NCBI GenBank assembly: GCA_042577505.1
Contig: JBHPEA010000015.1
Location: 1-29,497, forward strand
Direction of reading: 5' to 3'
Length of the DNA: 29,497 nt
From: JACQSR01 sp042577505
Lineage (GTDB): Archaea; Nanobdellota; Nanobdellia; Woesearchaeales; JACQSR01
The first letter of the stretch is position 1. Every line of letters begins with the position of its first letter. Positions 20,478 through 29,497 of the stretch are shown piece after piece. The position numbers and the translations under genes were made by a program. The notes beneath the pieces were generated by a model, which saw only the letters and a program-made list of their open reading frames with translations, was not told the DNA's origin and made no database searches.

Positions 20478-23400
20478 TTTTCTAAGTCTTAGTATTATGA
20501 ATAGAATAGAAATTTTCAATATGAGGAAAATAATTGCAATTTGCGCATATAGTAGATAGTTTGATTCTTTTGGTGATGGGAATTGTTCAGGCTCTTCGAA
20601 AATTTCTTCCTCTATCTCAATAATTTCTCCTGGTAACATATCTTGTCCTTCTTTTCCAACTACTGCATAATAACCAAACAAAGGAGGAAATGATTCAAAA
20701 TAAATGTGGTCATTATCTTCGCCAAAGTAATATGCTTCGAATTCATTCCATTTTTGGTTATAATAAACAAATAATGCTACACTTTCTTTATCATTACTAT
20801 TTAACCAAGATTTATCTACTTTTACGATAAAGCCTGCCGAATCAATTTCAGATTGTGTGACACCAAAACCATTGAAGTAGAAGTAGTCATATACAGGTTC
20901 GGATATTTCAGGTAAGAAAGTTGGTCTTACTAATAAATCTTGGATGTAGATTTTGAAATTATATACTACTTTTGAGAACCAAATTTTAATTATAGTTATA
21001 GGGATATCATCATTTCTTACATAAAGTGTGACATTTTCTCCTTCTTGGATATAATCCCATTCTCCCTGAGATCTTTTACCGAAAATACTACTTGCAATTG
21101 ATCCTTCAACTCTAGGTGCTGCTTCTTGATCATCGACGGTTGCAGTGGGGGTTGTTGGGCTTCTGATCAAAAGATCGTTACTTTCAAGAGTTATCCCATC
21201 TTCAATTCCATCATTTGGTGTTATGTTAACTTTCCAGGTTTCGCCTGCTGTTGTTTCTTGGCTAACTATAAGATCTGATCTGTTATTGAAAATTGATTTT
21301 ACTTGCTCCTTTGATAAAGTTCTATTAAAGAACATAACCTCATCCATTGTTCCATTGAAATAAAATGTTCCATCTGATCCCATTTGGAATCCTGGTGTTG
21401 AAAGTACCTGATAGCCCCCATTATCTGAATAGTTGGAATCAATTTCTCCATTTTTATAGAATGTAATACTAACCTGATTACCTTCTACTAATGTCGTAAT
21501 AGCAAAATGTGATAATGTATCATAAGGTACAGCTCCAAAGTTTGGATTCGCTTCCTTTAATTGTCCTGTAGAATTATAATAATAGTACCTAACATCCTGA
21601 TTTGAATAACTATAGATTGTAAATACGGCTGGAAGGCTAAACAATGTACCTTCAGCTGTTTGTCCTCGAGAATGGTTGATCCATAGTGTAACTGACCAAT
21701 TCGGTGTCTTTAATTGAGGTATATCATTAAAAGTGATATTGTTGGTAATTCCATCGAATTGGTATGCTCCTTTTCCATCATATCCTCCAGTAGGTCTCCA
21801 AGGGTCTACTCCACTAATGGTTCCATTATTTCCATAACCTGAATAATCTTTTGTTGTTGTTGATTCGCTACCTCCGTTTGCTTCGAAAGGCATGTTAAGG
21901 ATTGCAATTGAATTATTGTTGACAAACCAATTGTAAATATTTTTTACTGTATCGTTGTCAAGATCGTTTGTAGACTGATTATAAGCTGTAAGGTTGGCTG
22001 ATGTTAAGTTTTGTGGATTGTCTGTTGCACTCAAGGTTGGTGTTGATTGAGTAGGGGGATTATTTGAGAAAGATACATTTACTAGCATGTTATTTGTAAG
22101 ATTTGCTGTTGCTGAACCTGATGGGTTTTTGGAAGCATTAACTGTGAAGTTTGTGTAATATGAATAAATTGAATCGTTTTCTCTAGAGTATTCTAATAAA
22201 GTCTGTTGAGTGATTCTTCCGCTTGAATTTGTGGTGCCAAAGAATTTAAGATTGTTGTTTTTATCGTATATGGAGACATTTGCATTATCTACATCGGCCC
22301 CATTTCTATCTAATACATGGACGTCCATATACCAGTGGGTGTTAAGTGTTCCATTTGCATTATTTTGCCAAGATACAGTTAATGGATCTCCATTTGGTTT
22401 AGAAACATTAGTTAGGTTCCATTCTCCATCTCGAAGGCCACTTATTCTAAAGTCGGTTGATCCATTGATAATAGAATCCTTCATTGTTAGATTTACATAT
22501 TGAGCAACCATGCCAATTGCATATGATGTTGCATTAAATGTAATTCTCTCGAATGTTATATTGCTATGGGTACCTTCAATAACAATACTAGATGAACCTT
22601 CTAAATAATTATTGATAAAACGTGTATTTAATGCGTTCAGAAGTAATTTAATTCCGTCATTATTACTGTAAACTGTATTATTCTCATATAAGCTGTTTTG
22701 AGATGAATATAGATAGATTCCAATTTGGCTTGCATTTACTGTATTGTTGATAACATTGCTATAATGGGAGGTCTGAATACCATGGGAACCTAAGCTTGTT
22801 ATTGAGTTATTTGTTAGACTCTGATTCAATCCACCATAAACACCAATTCCTGATTGGGTAGTTATGTTATTATTTGAAATATTGTTGTAATATGTGGCAA
22901 TAAAATAAATGCCATTTGCACTAGTACCGGATGTTGAGAGAGTATTATCGGTAATAGTAAGATTATCACATTGGTTAGAAGAAAGGATTCCCCATCCGTA
23001 GGGTCCTGTAGTAGTTATTGAGTTGTTCTCTATAATATGGTTATCAGATCTGCTTGAAAACCATATGCCATATCCAGTACTTGAATTAATTATGTTGTTG
23101 ATTATAGATGAGTTATCTACCTTAAAAAAGTTTAAACTGTCTTTTGTAAAGTTAGAATTTTTTATAGTGATATTATTTGAATAACCAAAGATTACTTGAC
23201 CATACTGCGTATAATCAATCCCATCATATATTTGATTACTAATATTGAAAGAATAATTTACAGGTAATCCTTCAGCTTTATTTGAAGTGTCAATGGTGTT
23301 ATCAAAATGGGAATAAGCCGTTCCTTCTATGTAATAACTATTCGTGCTAGTTGTGTTTACATGATTATTATATAAAATGGTATTTGAGGCTAGATATAGT

Positions 23401-26400
23401 GAAATACCATATGCACTAGATGATGTAGTTGTGATTGTGTTATTTGTTAAATAATTATTTAATGCAGTAAGATAGATTCCCCTGCCACTTCCTGTGATAT
23501 TGATAATGTTTCCTGTTATGGTATTATTAACACTGCTCACAAGAATTCCATAGTTTTGGTTAACTGTGATATTATTATTCTTTGCTGTTACATTTATTGC
23601 ACCAATATCTATACCTGAAGAGGCAATTCCTGTTGAAATAATAGTGTTATTTTCTATAGTAATATTACTTGAAGAAGTTAGTGTGCTTACTCCATCTGCA
23701 CGATTCCCGATTAAATTGATTGTATTATTAGAAACAACAACATCTATTGAATTATTAATATTAATCGCATTTTTATATTCGCCTGAAGTTGATCCTTCAG
23801 TTATGGATAAATTCTTTATTCTAATATTACTAACATTGTAAGTATTGACACCATAACCTAGGGTACCATTTTTAGAATAATTGACTGAATATCCTTGTCC
23901 GTCTAAAGCGATATTATTCGCTGTAATATTGAAGCAAGTTCCATTGGAAGACACATCATTCTGGAGAATATATGTTACTCCAGTTTGGTTAAGTTCCTCA
24001 CATTCAGATAAATCTTGACTTCCAAGAACTAGGAATATTTGATTATTTTCTGATAAGTTAACTGATGTTTGCGCTGATGGATTTATAGACGCATTTACTG
24101 TGAAATTCGTAAAGTGGGAGTATAGAGTTTCATTCGATCTGGAATATTCTAGTAATGTTTGTTGGGGGATATTACCATTCGAATCAGTAAATCCTGAGAA
24201 TTTAGAAAAATTATTGTTATCATTTATCGAAACATTTGCTCCTGATACATTGCTACCATTTGCATATTTTACATTTACGTCAAGGTACCAGTGAATATTT
24301 ATTGTACCATTAGCTCCGGCACCCCAACTTGTATTGAAAGGACTGTTTTTAGTAACATTGGTGAAGTTCCATTCTCCACCTGTTACTTGATTGTTAATTG
24401 AAAATTCAACATCTGAGCTGTTCAATGTGCTGTCATTTATTGAAAAATTATGATATCCATCATCTAGATAAATTGCGTAAGTATTTATGGTGTTGTTTGT
24501 ATCAATAATTAGATCGTAAAAAGAATTATTAGTTGAGGAAGTTTCAAAAAAGATGCCATGGTTACTTGATATTATGGAGCTGTTTTTAATAATATTGTTA
24601 TTAGAAGATTGTAAGAATGCTCCCCTATAATTAAATCTGTTTCGATCTATATAATTACTATCTGCACTATCAAATGCTAGAGTATAGGAAGCTAATGCAG
24701 TTATTGTGTTGTTTATAATATTATTATTATCAGAATTAGTGTTTATACCTACTGCATTACTACTCGAAGATTGTGTGTAAATAACATTGTTTTCTATAGT
24801 GTTGAAGCTAGAACCTGCAATATCCATTCCTGGGGAATTTCCACCATATGTACTAATTGAATTATTATAAAAAGTGTTATAGTCTGATGACCTAATGTAA
24901 TTGCGACCCCATGAACCTGATGAGATTATTTCATTATTAATTATTGAATTATTATGGGACAAATAAGAATATAAAGCATAATTATGGGTTCCAGAGGTGT
25001 TTAATATATTTGAAAGTAAGGTATTGTTATTTGAATCAGAATATAGGAAAACCCCATATCCATTATCAGTTGTGAAATTACAATTCTGAATTGTTGAATT
25101 AGTTGTATGGAAAAGACTCATTCCGTCATTAAAGAATTCGGAATTGTTTATTGTGACATTGTTGGAATCAATAATAATTACCTGACCAAAATTGCTGAAA
25201 TCTTCTCCATTTAAGATTATGTTAGATAGTCTGTATGAATAATTTATTGGAAGACCATGAGCTAAATTGGATGAGCCAATAGTGTGGTTATAATGTTGGT
25301 CAGTAGTTCCTTCAATAACAATTCCAACACTCCTGCTGGTATTCAATTCATTATTAAGTAGGGTGATATTTTCAGAATCTTCGATGTTAATACCATAAGT
25401 TGTATATTGATAGGTTCTAATTGTGTTGTTCAGTATTTCATTGTCCCTGATACCCTCGAGGTTAATACCCATTGCCCCCACTCCAATTGTAACTATGGTA
25501 TTATTTCTAATAACATTATAAGATGTTGACACTCCTGAAAGTGAGATGCCTGCGCTTGCGGTTGAAGTGGTGTTTATTAAGTTGGATTCAATTAAATTAT
25601 TCATTGAATTTGCTCTCAAGATCACTCCGCTCGCCCTTACATTTGTGAAAATTCTATTATTGGTAATGTTGGAATTATTTATCCCCTCAAGATCAATTGC
25701 AGGTGTACCTTCTAATGTATTTGGGCCTTCATTAATTGTTAAGTTAGTGATGGTAAGATTACTTAAATACCTTGCAACAATCCCCTTACCAAAAGAACCG
25801 TTAGCAGAATAATTCATATTGTAACCATTCCCATCCAAGGTAATATTATTAGCAGTGATGTTGAAGCACGTTGTGTTTGAAGAAACGTTTTGGATTAATT
25901 TGTAGGTTTCTCCACTTTCATTTAATTCCCCGCAGGATGAGGTCTGGATAACATCTTCTTGGATTGTAATGCTATTACTTTGTAATGTAGGCCCATCTTC
26001 TGTTCCATCATTAGGGGTTATATTCACAGACCAAACTTCTCCAGCATTAGTTTCTTGAGAAACAATTAGGTTCGATTTGTTTTCGTAGATTGCTTTAATT
26101 TGTTCTGGTGATAAAGAGCGGTTGAATATTAAAATCTCATCAATACTTCCATTGAACTCCGATTCCGAATATAAGTAGTTAAGATTCCTACTGATATAGA
26201 CGTCTGATGAAGATAGTGGCACAATTCTCCCGAAATCCTCGCTGCCGTTTTGTACTCCATTTATATATCCATATCTATTATTGCCGTCAGCAACTATCGC
26301 GACATGGTTCCATTGGTTCATTTTATAATACCCAAATGATATATACTTGTACTCTGGAGCAGAGCCGTTAAGCTCTTCTAGGGTAATAAGATTTCCAGCG

Positions 26401-29400
26401 TCAAAGTATAAGCTCCAGCCATAGCCGGATACTGCATCAACCGTGCTCTTGCTGATTATATGGGGGAAATGGCTGCCTGTTTGGCCTGATCTTGGATAGA
26501 ACCATGCAGATATTGTCATATGTTCTCTGGGGTTTAGGTTTAAAGCGTTGGGAATTATTATGGAATCATTATCATCTTTTCCATCAAATTCGTATGCTCC
26601 CTTTCCGTCTACGCCGCTAGTAGAGTTCCAGGTTGCACCTGATACTGTGCCATTATTTCCATATCCAGAATAATCCATTGCATCCGAAGATTCATCACCT
26701 GAATGTCCTTCGAATGGCATATTAAAAATTGTGAATGAAGTACCGTCGACAAACCAATTGTATATGTTTCTAACTGAATCTCCATCTGTATCTGCTGTTG
26801 ACTGGTTGTATACTGTTAAGTTGGCTGAAGATCTATTATATGGGTTGTCTGTTGCATTTAGAATTGGGGTTGTATGTGTTGAGAGGTTATTACTTAAATT
26901 TGCCCGGATACGAAGTTCGTTGCTTTCCAACGAATTGCCATCTCCATTGCCATCATTTGGTGTAATGTTTACTTTCCATGTTTCACCTACTGAGGTTTCC
27001 TGGCTGACAATTAAGTCAGTTCTGTTTTCATAGAGTGCCTTAATTTGTTCTGCTGAGAGAGAGCGGTTTAAAATCATTACTTCATCTATTGAACCTTGGA
27101 AATACTCTGAGTCACTTGCACAACCAGGATAGCCGATTTTTACTGTAGGGGGGTAGACCGAGATATTACCAGATACAGATAATGATTCCCTCTCTACGCC
27201 ATCCCAGTATAATTTCTGAACAGATCCATTATAGGTTCCTACAAAATGATGCCAGCCGTTAAGGTAACTGTTCAGGTTTCCCCAACACACTAGGTTCCTA
27301 ACTGTTGAATTCTCAGTATGGAATCTTATGTCATAATCTGATGCTACATTATCACACTCTCCTGCACCCCCTCCCCTGAATTTCAGTCCATAAGAGCCCC
27401 CAGTTGCACCGCAGGGGTATCCCTTTGCAGCGATTCCTGCATGAAGGACATGAAACTTTGTAGGGTACACCCAAGCAGAGATTGTAAGTTCATTTTCAAT
27501 AGCTAACGAGCTATCATTTCCCGCATCAATGTAATCATTATTACCATCAAAATCGTAAGCGCCTTTTCCATCAATCCCCCCAGAAGAGTCCCATGTCGCG
27601 CTAATTACTGAACCATTATTCCTATAACCAGAATAATCCAACGCAAGAGAAGATTCATCTCCTGAATGTCCTTCAAACGGCATGTTAAGAACTGCAATTG
27701 AATTGCCATCAACAAACCAATTGTAGATATTCTTTACTGAATCTCCATCTAGGTCTGAAGTTGATTGGTTATAAGCAGTTAAATTTGCTGATGAGGTGTT
27801 GTTCGGATTATCTGTTGCATTAAGAATTGGAGTTGAGTGTGTTGGAGGGTTATTAGGTGATGCTTGTATAGTAATTTCATTGCTCATTAGAGAATTTCCG
27901 TCTTCGGTTCCGTCATTAGGGGTAATGTTTACTTTCCATGTTTCACCTACTGAGGTTTCCTGGCTGACAATTAAGTCAGTTCTGTTTTCATAGAGTGCAT
28001 TTATTTGTTCTATTGATAATGTCCTGTCATAGATTGTAACTTCATCAATTGTTGCATTAATGGCAGTAGATGCACTGAATTGGGGTGCTTCAGGTCCATG
28101 TCCAACATACCAAGTTGCAGTTGTTAGTCCTCCTGTGTAAGTATCTGTGTCTGCCTGCAAAACACCATTTACATACATTTTCATACCATCGCTTGAACCC
28201 AAAGTGCCTACTACATGATACCAAGTTCCTGCATTCCAAGTGCTAGAGTCAGAAAGGATAGTATACCATACTGCTCCCGACCAGATGCTCATGGAAATCT
28301 TGCCAAGGTTGGCTTGTCCTGTTCTACTTTCAATTATAAAACTAAAGGCACCTGAAGGTGCACCATTCCATCCGGCGACATCCAGTAAAAAGTTATATTT
28401 TTCTGTTGGGCTGCTTGTTATTGTTGTTCTTGGCTTCCACCAGAAACTAATCGTTTTTGCATTATTAATGTTTCCTGTTACCTCAATGTACTGCTCGCCT
28501 TCCTCAAATTCATAGGCGCCACCGTCTCCTAAACCACCTGAAGAATTCCATGTTGGTCCATTTACAGTTCCATCTTTTTCATAGCCCGAGTAATCTAATG
28601 CATCCGAAGATTCATCACCTGAATGTCCTTCGAATGGCATATTAAAAATTGTGAATGAAGTACCGTCGACAAACCAATTGTATATGTTTCTAACTGAATC
28701 TCCATCTGTATCTGCTGTTGACTGGTTATAGGCAGTTAGATTTGCGTTTGTTGTGTTTATGGGATGGTCTGTTGCATTAAGGATTGGAGTGGAATGTGTT
28801 GGCAGAATATTTTGGATTGTAAGGGAGTTGCTTTGGGAGGAATTACCATCTTCTGTTCCATCATTTGGAGTTACATTTACTTTCCAAGTTTCTCCAACTA
28901 AAGTTTCCTGGCTTACTATAAGGTCTGTTCTGTTTTGATAGATTGCTTTGATTTGTTCTGGTGAAAGTTTCCTATTGTAGATTTGAAGTTCGTCTATTGT
29001 TCCGTTGTAGTAATTCCCTATTGATAAATTATAATCATTTGTAGATACATTTCCGTTGCCGGATGTTGATTCCAGCACACCATTGATATAGATGGATGAA
29101 TTTGTTTCGTCAGAGGTTAGGACTACATGCTGCCATCCGGAACTGATGTTAGCCATTAGTGTGTTGTAATTTATTAGGCCTTTTACTTGAGTTGAGTTTG
29201 CCCTTATTTGATATGAATCTTGTTTATTTATTACTGAAGAAAAGCCATCTTCCATGAACACAATCCAGGCAGCACCAGCTAGATTCTTCCCATCATCATC
29301 ACCATATGCTCCTACTGCTATATCTTGAACACCATCACCATCTAAATCCCCAATACCTGCAATAGAACCACCAAAAATATCATCAGTGTCTAACAAACCA

Positions 29401-29497
29401 TCTAAACTGGTATCATTTATCTTTGTATATGACTTTACAGTTCCATTCCTATTCATATACAGAACCCAAACAGCCCCTTTATTATTCCCCCCATCAT
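20463..29497 (-). CDS. Giant modular cell-surface protein (FG-GAP, nested LamG/Ig modules, beta-helices, PGF-pre-PGF, membrane anchor), 5' partial
   Basis: The frame stays open past the right edge: codons beyond the ATG at 29456 read DGGNNKGAVWVLY, part of an FG-GAP blade, so at least 3,010 residues are encoded. In order: FG-GAP/integrin-like blades (29497-29245; Ca-binding DLDGDGVQD at 29322-29348); a LamG remnant (29240-28905); three Ig-like modules with inserted LamG (28830-25960); beta-helix block A with NosD-like repeats (25950-24390) and a beta-sandwich linker (24380-24020); block B and linker (24015-22075); a fourth Ig/LamG module (22070-21140); a PGF-pre-PGF domain (about 21070-20650); an acidic linker; a TM helix (20560-20480) and basic tail RLRKLRKP. 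N-x-S/T sequons are very dense. It is probably an adhesin or S-layer-associated protein. Confidence 0.9.
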   Translation of the reverse strand, partial: DGGNNKGAVWVLYMNRNGTVKSYTKINDTSLDGLLDTDDIFGGSIAGIGDLDGDGVQDIAVGAYGDDDGKNLAGAAWIVFMEDGFSSVINKQDSYQIRANSTQVKGLINYNTLMANISSGWQHVVLTSDETNSSIYINGVLESTSGNGNVSTNDYNLSIGNYYNGTIDELQIYNRKLSPEQIKAIYQNRTDLIVSQETLVGETWKVNVTPNDGTEDGNSSQSNSLTIQNILPTHSTPILNATDHPINTTNANLTAYNQSTADTDGDSVRNIYNWFVDGTSFTIFNMPFEGHSGDESSDALDYSGYEKDGTVNGPTWNSSGGLGDGGAYEFEEGEQYIEVTGNINNAKTISFWWKPRTTITSSPTEKYNFLLDVAGWNGAPSGAFSFIIESRTGQANLGKISMSIWSGAVWYTILSDSSTWNAGTWYHVVGTLGSSDGMKMYVNGVLQADTDTYTGGLTTATWYVGHGPEAPQFSASTAINATIDEVTIYDRTLSIEQINALYENRTDLIVSQETSVGETWKVNITPNDGTEDGNSLMSNEITIQASPNNPPTHSTPILNATDNPNNTSSANLTAYNQSTSDLDGDSVKNIYNWFVDGNSIAVLNMPFEGHSGDESSLALDYSGYRNNGSVISATWDSSGGIDGKGAYDFDGNNDYIDAGNDSSLAIENELTISAWVYPTKFHVLHAGIAAKGYPCGATGGSYGLKFRGGGAGECDNVASDYDIRFHTENSTVRNLVCWGNLNSYLNGWHHFVGTYNGSVQKLYWDGVERESLSVSGNISVYPPTVKIGYPGCASDSEYFQGSIDEVMILNRSLSAEQIKALYENRTDLIVSQETSVGETWKVNITPNDGNGDGNSLESNELRIRANLSNNLSTHTTPILNATDNPYNRSSANLTVYNQSTADTDGDSVRNIYNWFVDGTSFTIFNMPFEGHSGDESSDAMDYSGYGNNGTVSGATWNSTSGVDGKGAYEFDGKDDNDSIIIPNALNLNPREHMTISAWFYPRSGQTGSHFPHIISKSTVDAVSGYGWSLYFDAGNLITLEELNGSAPEYKYISFGYYKMNQWNHVAIVADGNNRYGYINGVQNGSEDFGRIVPLSSSDVYISRNLNYLYSESEFNGSIDEILIFNRSLSPEQIKAIYENKSNLIVSQETNAGEVWSVNITPNDGTEDGPTLQSNSITIQEDVIQTSSCGELNESGETYKLIQNVSSNTTCFNITANNITLDGNGYNMNYSANGSFGKGIVARYLSNLTITNLTINEGPNTLEGTPAIDLEGINNSNITNNRIFTNVRASGVILRANSMNNLIESNLINTTSTASAGISLSGVSTSYNVIRNNTIVTIGVGAMGINLEGIRDNEILNNTIRTYQYTTYGINIEDSENITLLNNELNTSRSVGIVIEGTTDQHYNHTIGSSNLAHGLPINYSYRLSNIILNGEDFSNFGQVIIIDSNNVTINNSEFFNDGMSLFHTTNSTIQNCNFTTDNGYGVFLYSDSNNNTLLSNILNTSGTHNYALYSYLSHNNSIINNEIISSGSWGRNYIRSSDYNTFYNNSISTYGGNSPGMDIAGSSFNTIENNVIYTQSSSSNAVGINTNSDNNNIINNTITALASYTLAFDSADSNYIDRNRFNYRGAFLQSSNNNIIKNSSIISSNHGIFFETSSTNNSFYDLIIDTNNTINTYAIYLDDGYHNFSINDSTLNSSDVEFSINNQVTGGEWNFTNVTKNSPFNTSWGAGANGTINIHWYLDVNVKYANGSNVSGANVSINDNNNFSKFSGFTDSNGNIPQQTLLEYSRSNETLYSHFTNFTVNASINPSAQTSVNLSENNQIFLVLGSQDLSECEELNQTGVTYILQNDVSSNGTCFNITANNIALDGQGYSVNYSKNGTLGYGVNTYNVSNIRIKNLSITEGSTSGEYKNAININNSIDVVVSNNTINLIGNRADGVSTLTSSSNITIENNTIISTGIASSGIDIGAINVTAKNNNITVNQNYGILVSSVNNTITGNIINITGSGRGIYLTALNNYLTNNTITTTSSSAYGISLYLASNTILYNNHVNTTSTNSYYIEGTAYSHFDNTIDTSNKAEGLPVNYSFNISNQIYDGIDYTQYGQVIFGYSNNITIKNSNFTKDSLNFFKVDNSSIINNIINSSTGYGIWFSSRSDNHIIENNSITTTGPYGWGILSSNQCDNLTITDNTLSTSGTSANGIYFIATYYNNISNNNITTQSGIGVYGGLNQSLTNNSITSLGSHGIQTSHYSNVINNTVNASQIGIYLYSSQNSLYENNTVYSNNDGIKLLLNALNTRFINNYLEGSSSIVIEGTHSNITFERITFNATSYAIGMVAQYVNLTMKDSIINGSTDFRISGLRDGEWNLTNVSKPNGDPLTVSWQNNANGTLNTHWYMDVHVLDRNGADVDNANVSIYDKNNNLKFFGTTNSSGRITQQTLLEYSRENDSIYSYYTNFTVNASKNPSGSATANLTNNMLVNVSFSNNPPTQSTPTLSATDNPQNLTSANLTAYNQSTNDLDNDTVKNIYNWFVNNNSIAILNMPFEANGGSESTTTKDYSGYGNNGTISGVDPWRPTGGYDGKGAYQFDGITNNITFNDIPQLKTPNWSVTLWINHSRGQTAEGTLFSLPAVFTIYSYSNQDVRYYYYNSTGQLKEANPNFGAVPYDTLSHFAITTLVEGNQVSITFYKNGEIDSNYSDNGGYQVLSTPGFQMGSDGTFYFNGTMDEVMFFNRTLSKEQVKSIFNNRSDLIVSQETTAGETWKVNITPNDGIEDGITLESNDLLIRSPTTPTATVDDQEAAPRVEGSIASSIFGKRSQGEWDYIQEGENVTLYVRNDDIPITIIKIWFSKVVYNFKIYIQDLLVRPTFLPEISEPVYDYFYFNGFGVTQSEIDSAGFIVKVDKSWLNSNDKESVALFVYYNQKWNEFEAYYFGEDNDHIYFESFPPLFGYYAVVGKEGQDMLPGEIIEIEEEIFEEPEQFPSPKESNYLLYAQIAIIFLILKISILFIILRLRKLRKP
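22080..24012 (-). repeat. Beta-helix block B with beta-sandwich tail (protein-level repeat)
   Basis: Begins CEELNQTGVTYILQNDVSSN, then CFNITANNIALDGQGY, has GLPVNYSF in the corresponding place and ends TNVSKPNGDPLT, NGTLNTHWYMDVHV and TLLEYSRENDSIYSYYTNFT. Its length is close to block A. Such coils form right-handed parallel beta-helices as in NosD/CASH proteins. Confidence 0.75.
24030..25945 (-). repeat. Beta-helix block A with beta-sandwich tail (protein-level repeat)
   Basis: Begins CGELNESGETYKLIQNVSSN, continues with CFNITANNITLDGNGY and many N-N-I-T/N-T-I coils, has a GLPINYSY segment, and ends with TNVTKNSPFN, NGTINIHWYLDVNV and TLLEYSRSNETLYSHFTNFT. It matches block B segment by segment, so the whole unit was duplicated. 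Confidence 0.75.
26679..26807 (-). repeat. 129-bp perfect direct repeat, copy A
   Basis: Identical to 28599-28727 at every base, offset exactly 1,920 bp (640 codons). It encodes the first half of the Ig-like module, from the DTDGDSVRNIYNWFVDG segment to the start of LamG (MPFEGHSGDESSDA). Confidence 0.9.
26962..27038 (-). repeat. 77-bp perfect direct repeat, copy A
   Basis: Identical to 27922-27998, offset 960 bp (320 codons). It encodes the return strand of the Ig-like module (ENRTDLIVSQETSVGETWKV and the following NIT). Confidence 0.9.
27922..27998 (-). repeat. 77-bp perfect direct repeat, copy B
   Basis: Second copy of the repeat at 26962-27038. Confidence 0.9.
28599..28727 (-). repeat. 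129-bp perfect direct repeat, copy B
   Basis: Second copy of the repeat at 26679-26807. The intervening module (around 27650-27770) is more diverged, so the identity skips one module. Confidence 0.9.

Noticed and set aside
20463..20560. PGF-CTERM sorting signal at the end of the surface protein
   Set aside because: There is no Pro-Gly-Phe before the final hydrophobic helix, only Ser-Asn-Tyr-Leu-Leu-Tyr.
26679..28727. CRISPR-like direct repeats
   Set aside because: Only two copies each, 77 and 129 bp long, within an uninterrupted reading frame and in phase with protein modules.
21145..28938. Plus-strand open frames of 60-100 codons antisense to the giant surface gene
   Set aside because: They recur at the same place in each repeat module and mirror its coding sequence; no promoter or ribosome site precedes them.
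29454..29456. ATG at 29456 as the true start of the giant surface protein
   Set aside because: The frame stays open to the window edge and the upstream codons read DGGNNKGAVWVLY, completing an FG-GAP blade. No signal peptide follows the ATG, so the gene must start outside the window.

Overview
The window looks like a compact, AT-rich archaeal chromosome segment, most likely from a DPANN lineage of the Woesearchaeota/Pacearchaeota type. Indicators are TATA/BRE promoters about 25-28 nt before many start codons (leaderless mRNAs), archaeal families (aIF5B, HerA, Mre11, the OapABC GTPase/Zn-ribbon set, a translin/Trax-like protein, tandem Lrp regulator), a bacterial-type AspRS next to GatCAB, and a giant N-glycosylation-sequon-rich surface protein with a PGF-pre-PGF domain. 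Genes are packed tightly: all five convergent junctions abut or overlap by 4-15 bp. No rRNA, tRNA, CRISPR array or insertion sequence was seen, and no stretch over 300 bases lacks a gene.

Left part (1-6.9 kb): the 5' tip of aIF5B; a small Cys-containing lipoprotein; a small membrane protein; a minus-strand operon of a small GTPase, a DUF2073-type protein and a Zn-ribbon protein (OapA/B/C, whose haloarchaeal GTPase member drives vesicle formation); a plus-strand pair that looks like an antitoxin-like HTH protein plus PIN nuclease; and a DNA-repair unit herA - coiled-coil protein - mre11 that lacks adjacent rad50 and nurA.

Middle (6.9-13.4 kb, all minus): translin - aspS - rdgB - gatC - gatA - gatB. 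The AspRS is bacterial type with a His at position 31, a feature of non-discriminating enzymes, and carries an extra C-terminal YbaK/ProX editing domain. With GatCAB it most simply forms an Asn-tRNA(Asn) transamidation pathway.

Right part (13.5-29.5 kb): three small polytopic membrane proteins (two clear paralogs, one more distant), two coiled-coil cytoplasmic proteins facing them that share an N-terminal MVE...KKKP tag, and a 762-residue type II/IV secretion (TadA/ArlI-like) ATPase, with no recognisable prepilin or TadC/ArlJ platform protein. This is the best candidate for an undescribed machine. It is followed by an unknown 207-residue protein, a double Lrp/AsnC regulator, and at least 3,010 residues of a cell-surface protein that runs off the right edge: FG-GAP blades, four Ig-like modules each with a LamG domain nested inside, two duplicated beta-helix blocks, a PGF-pre-PGF domain and a C-terminal membrane anchor. 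The secretion-type genes and the surface protein are neighbours, but a functional link between them is inference only.
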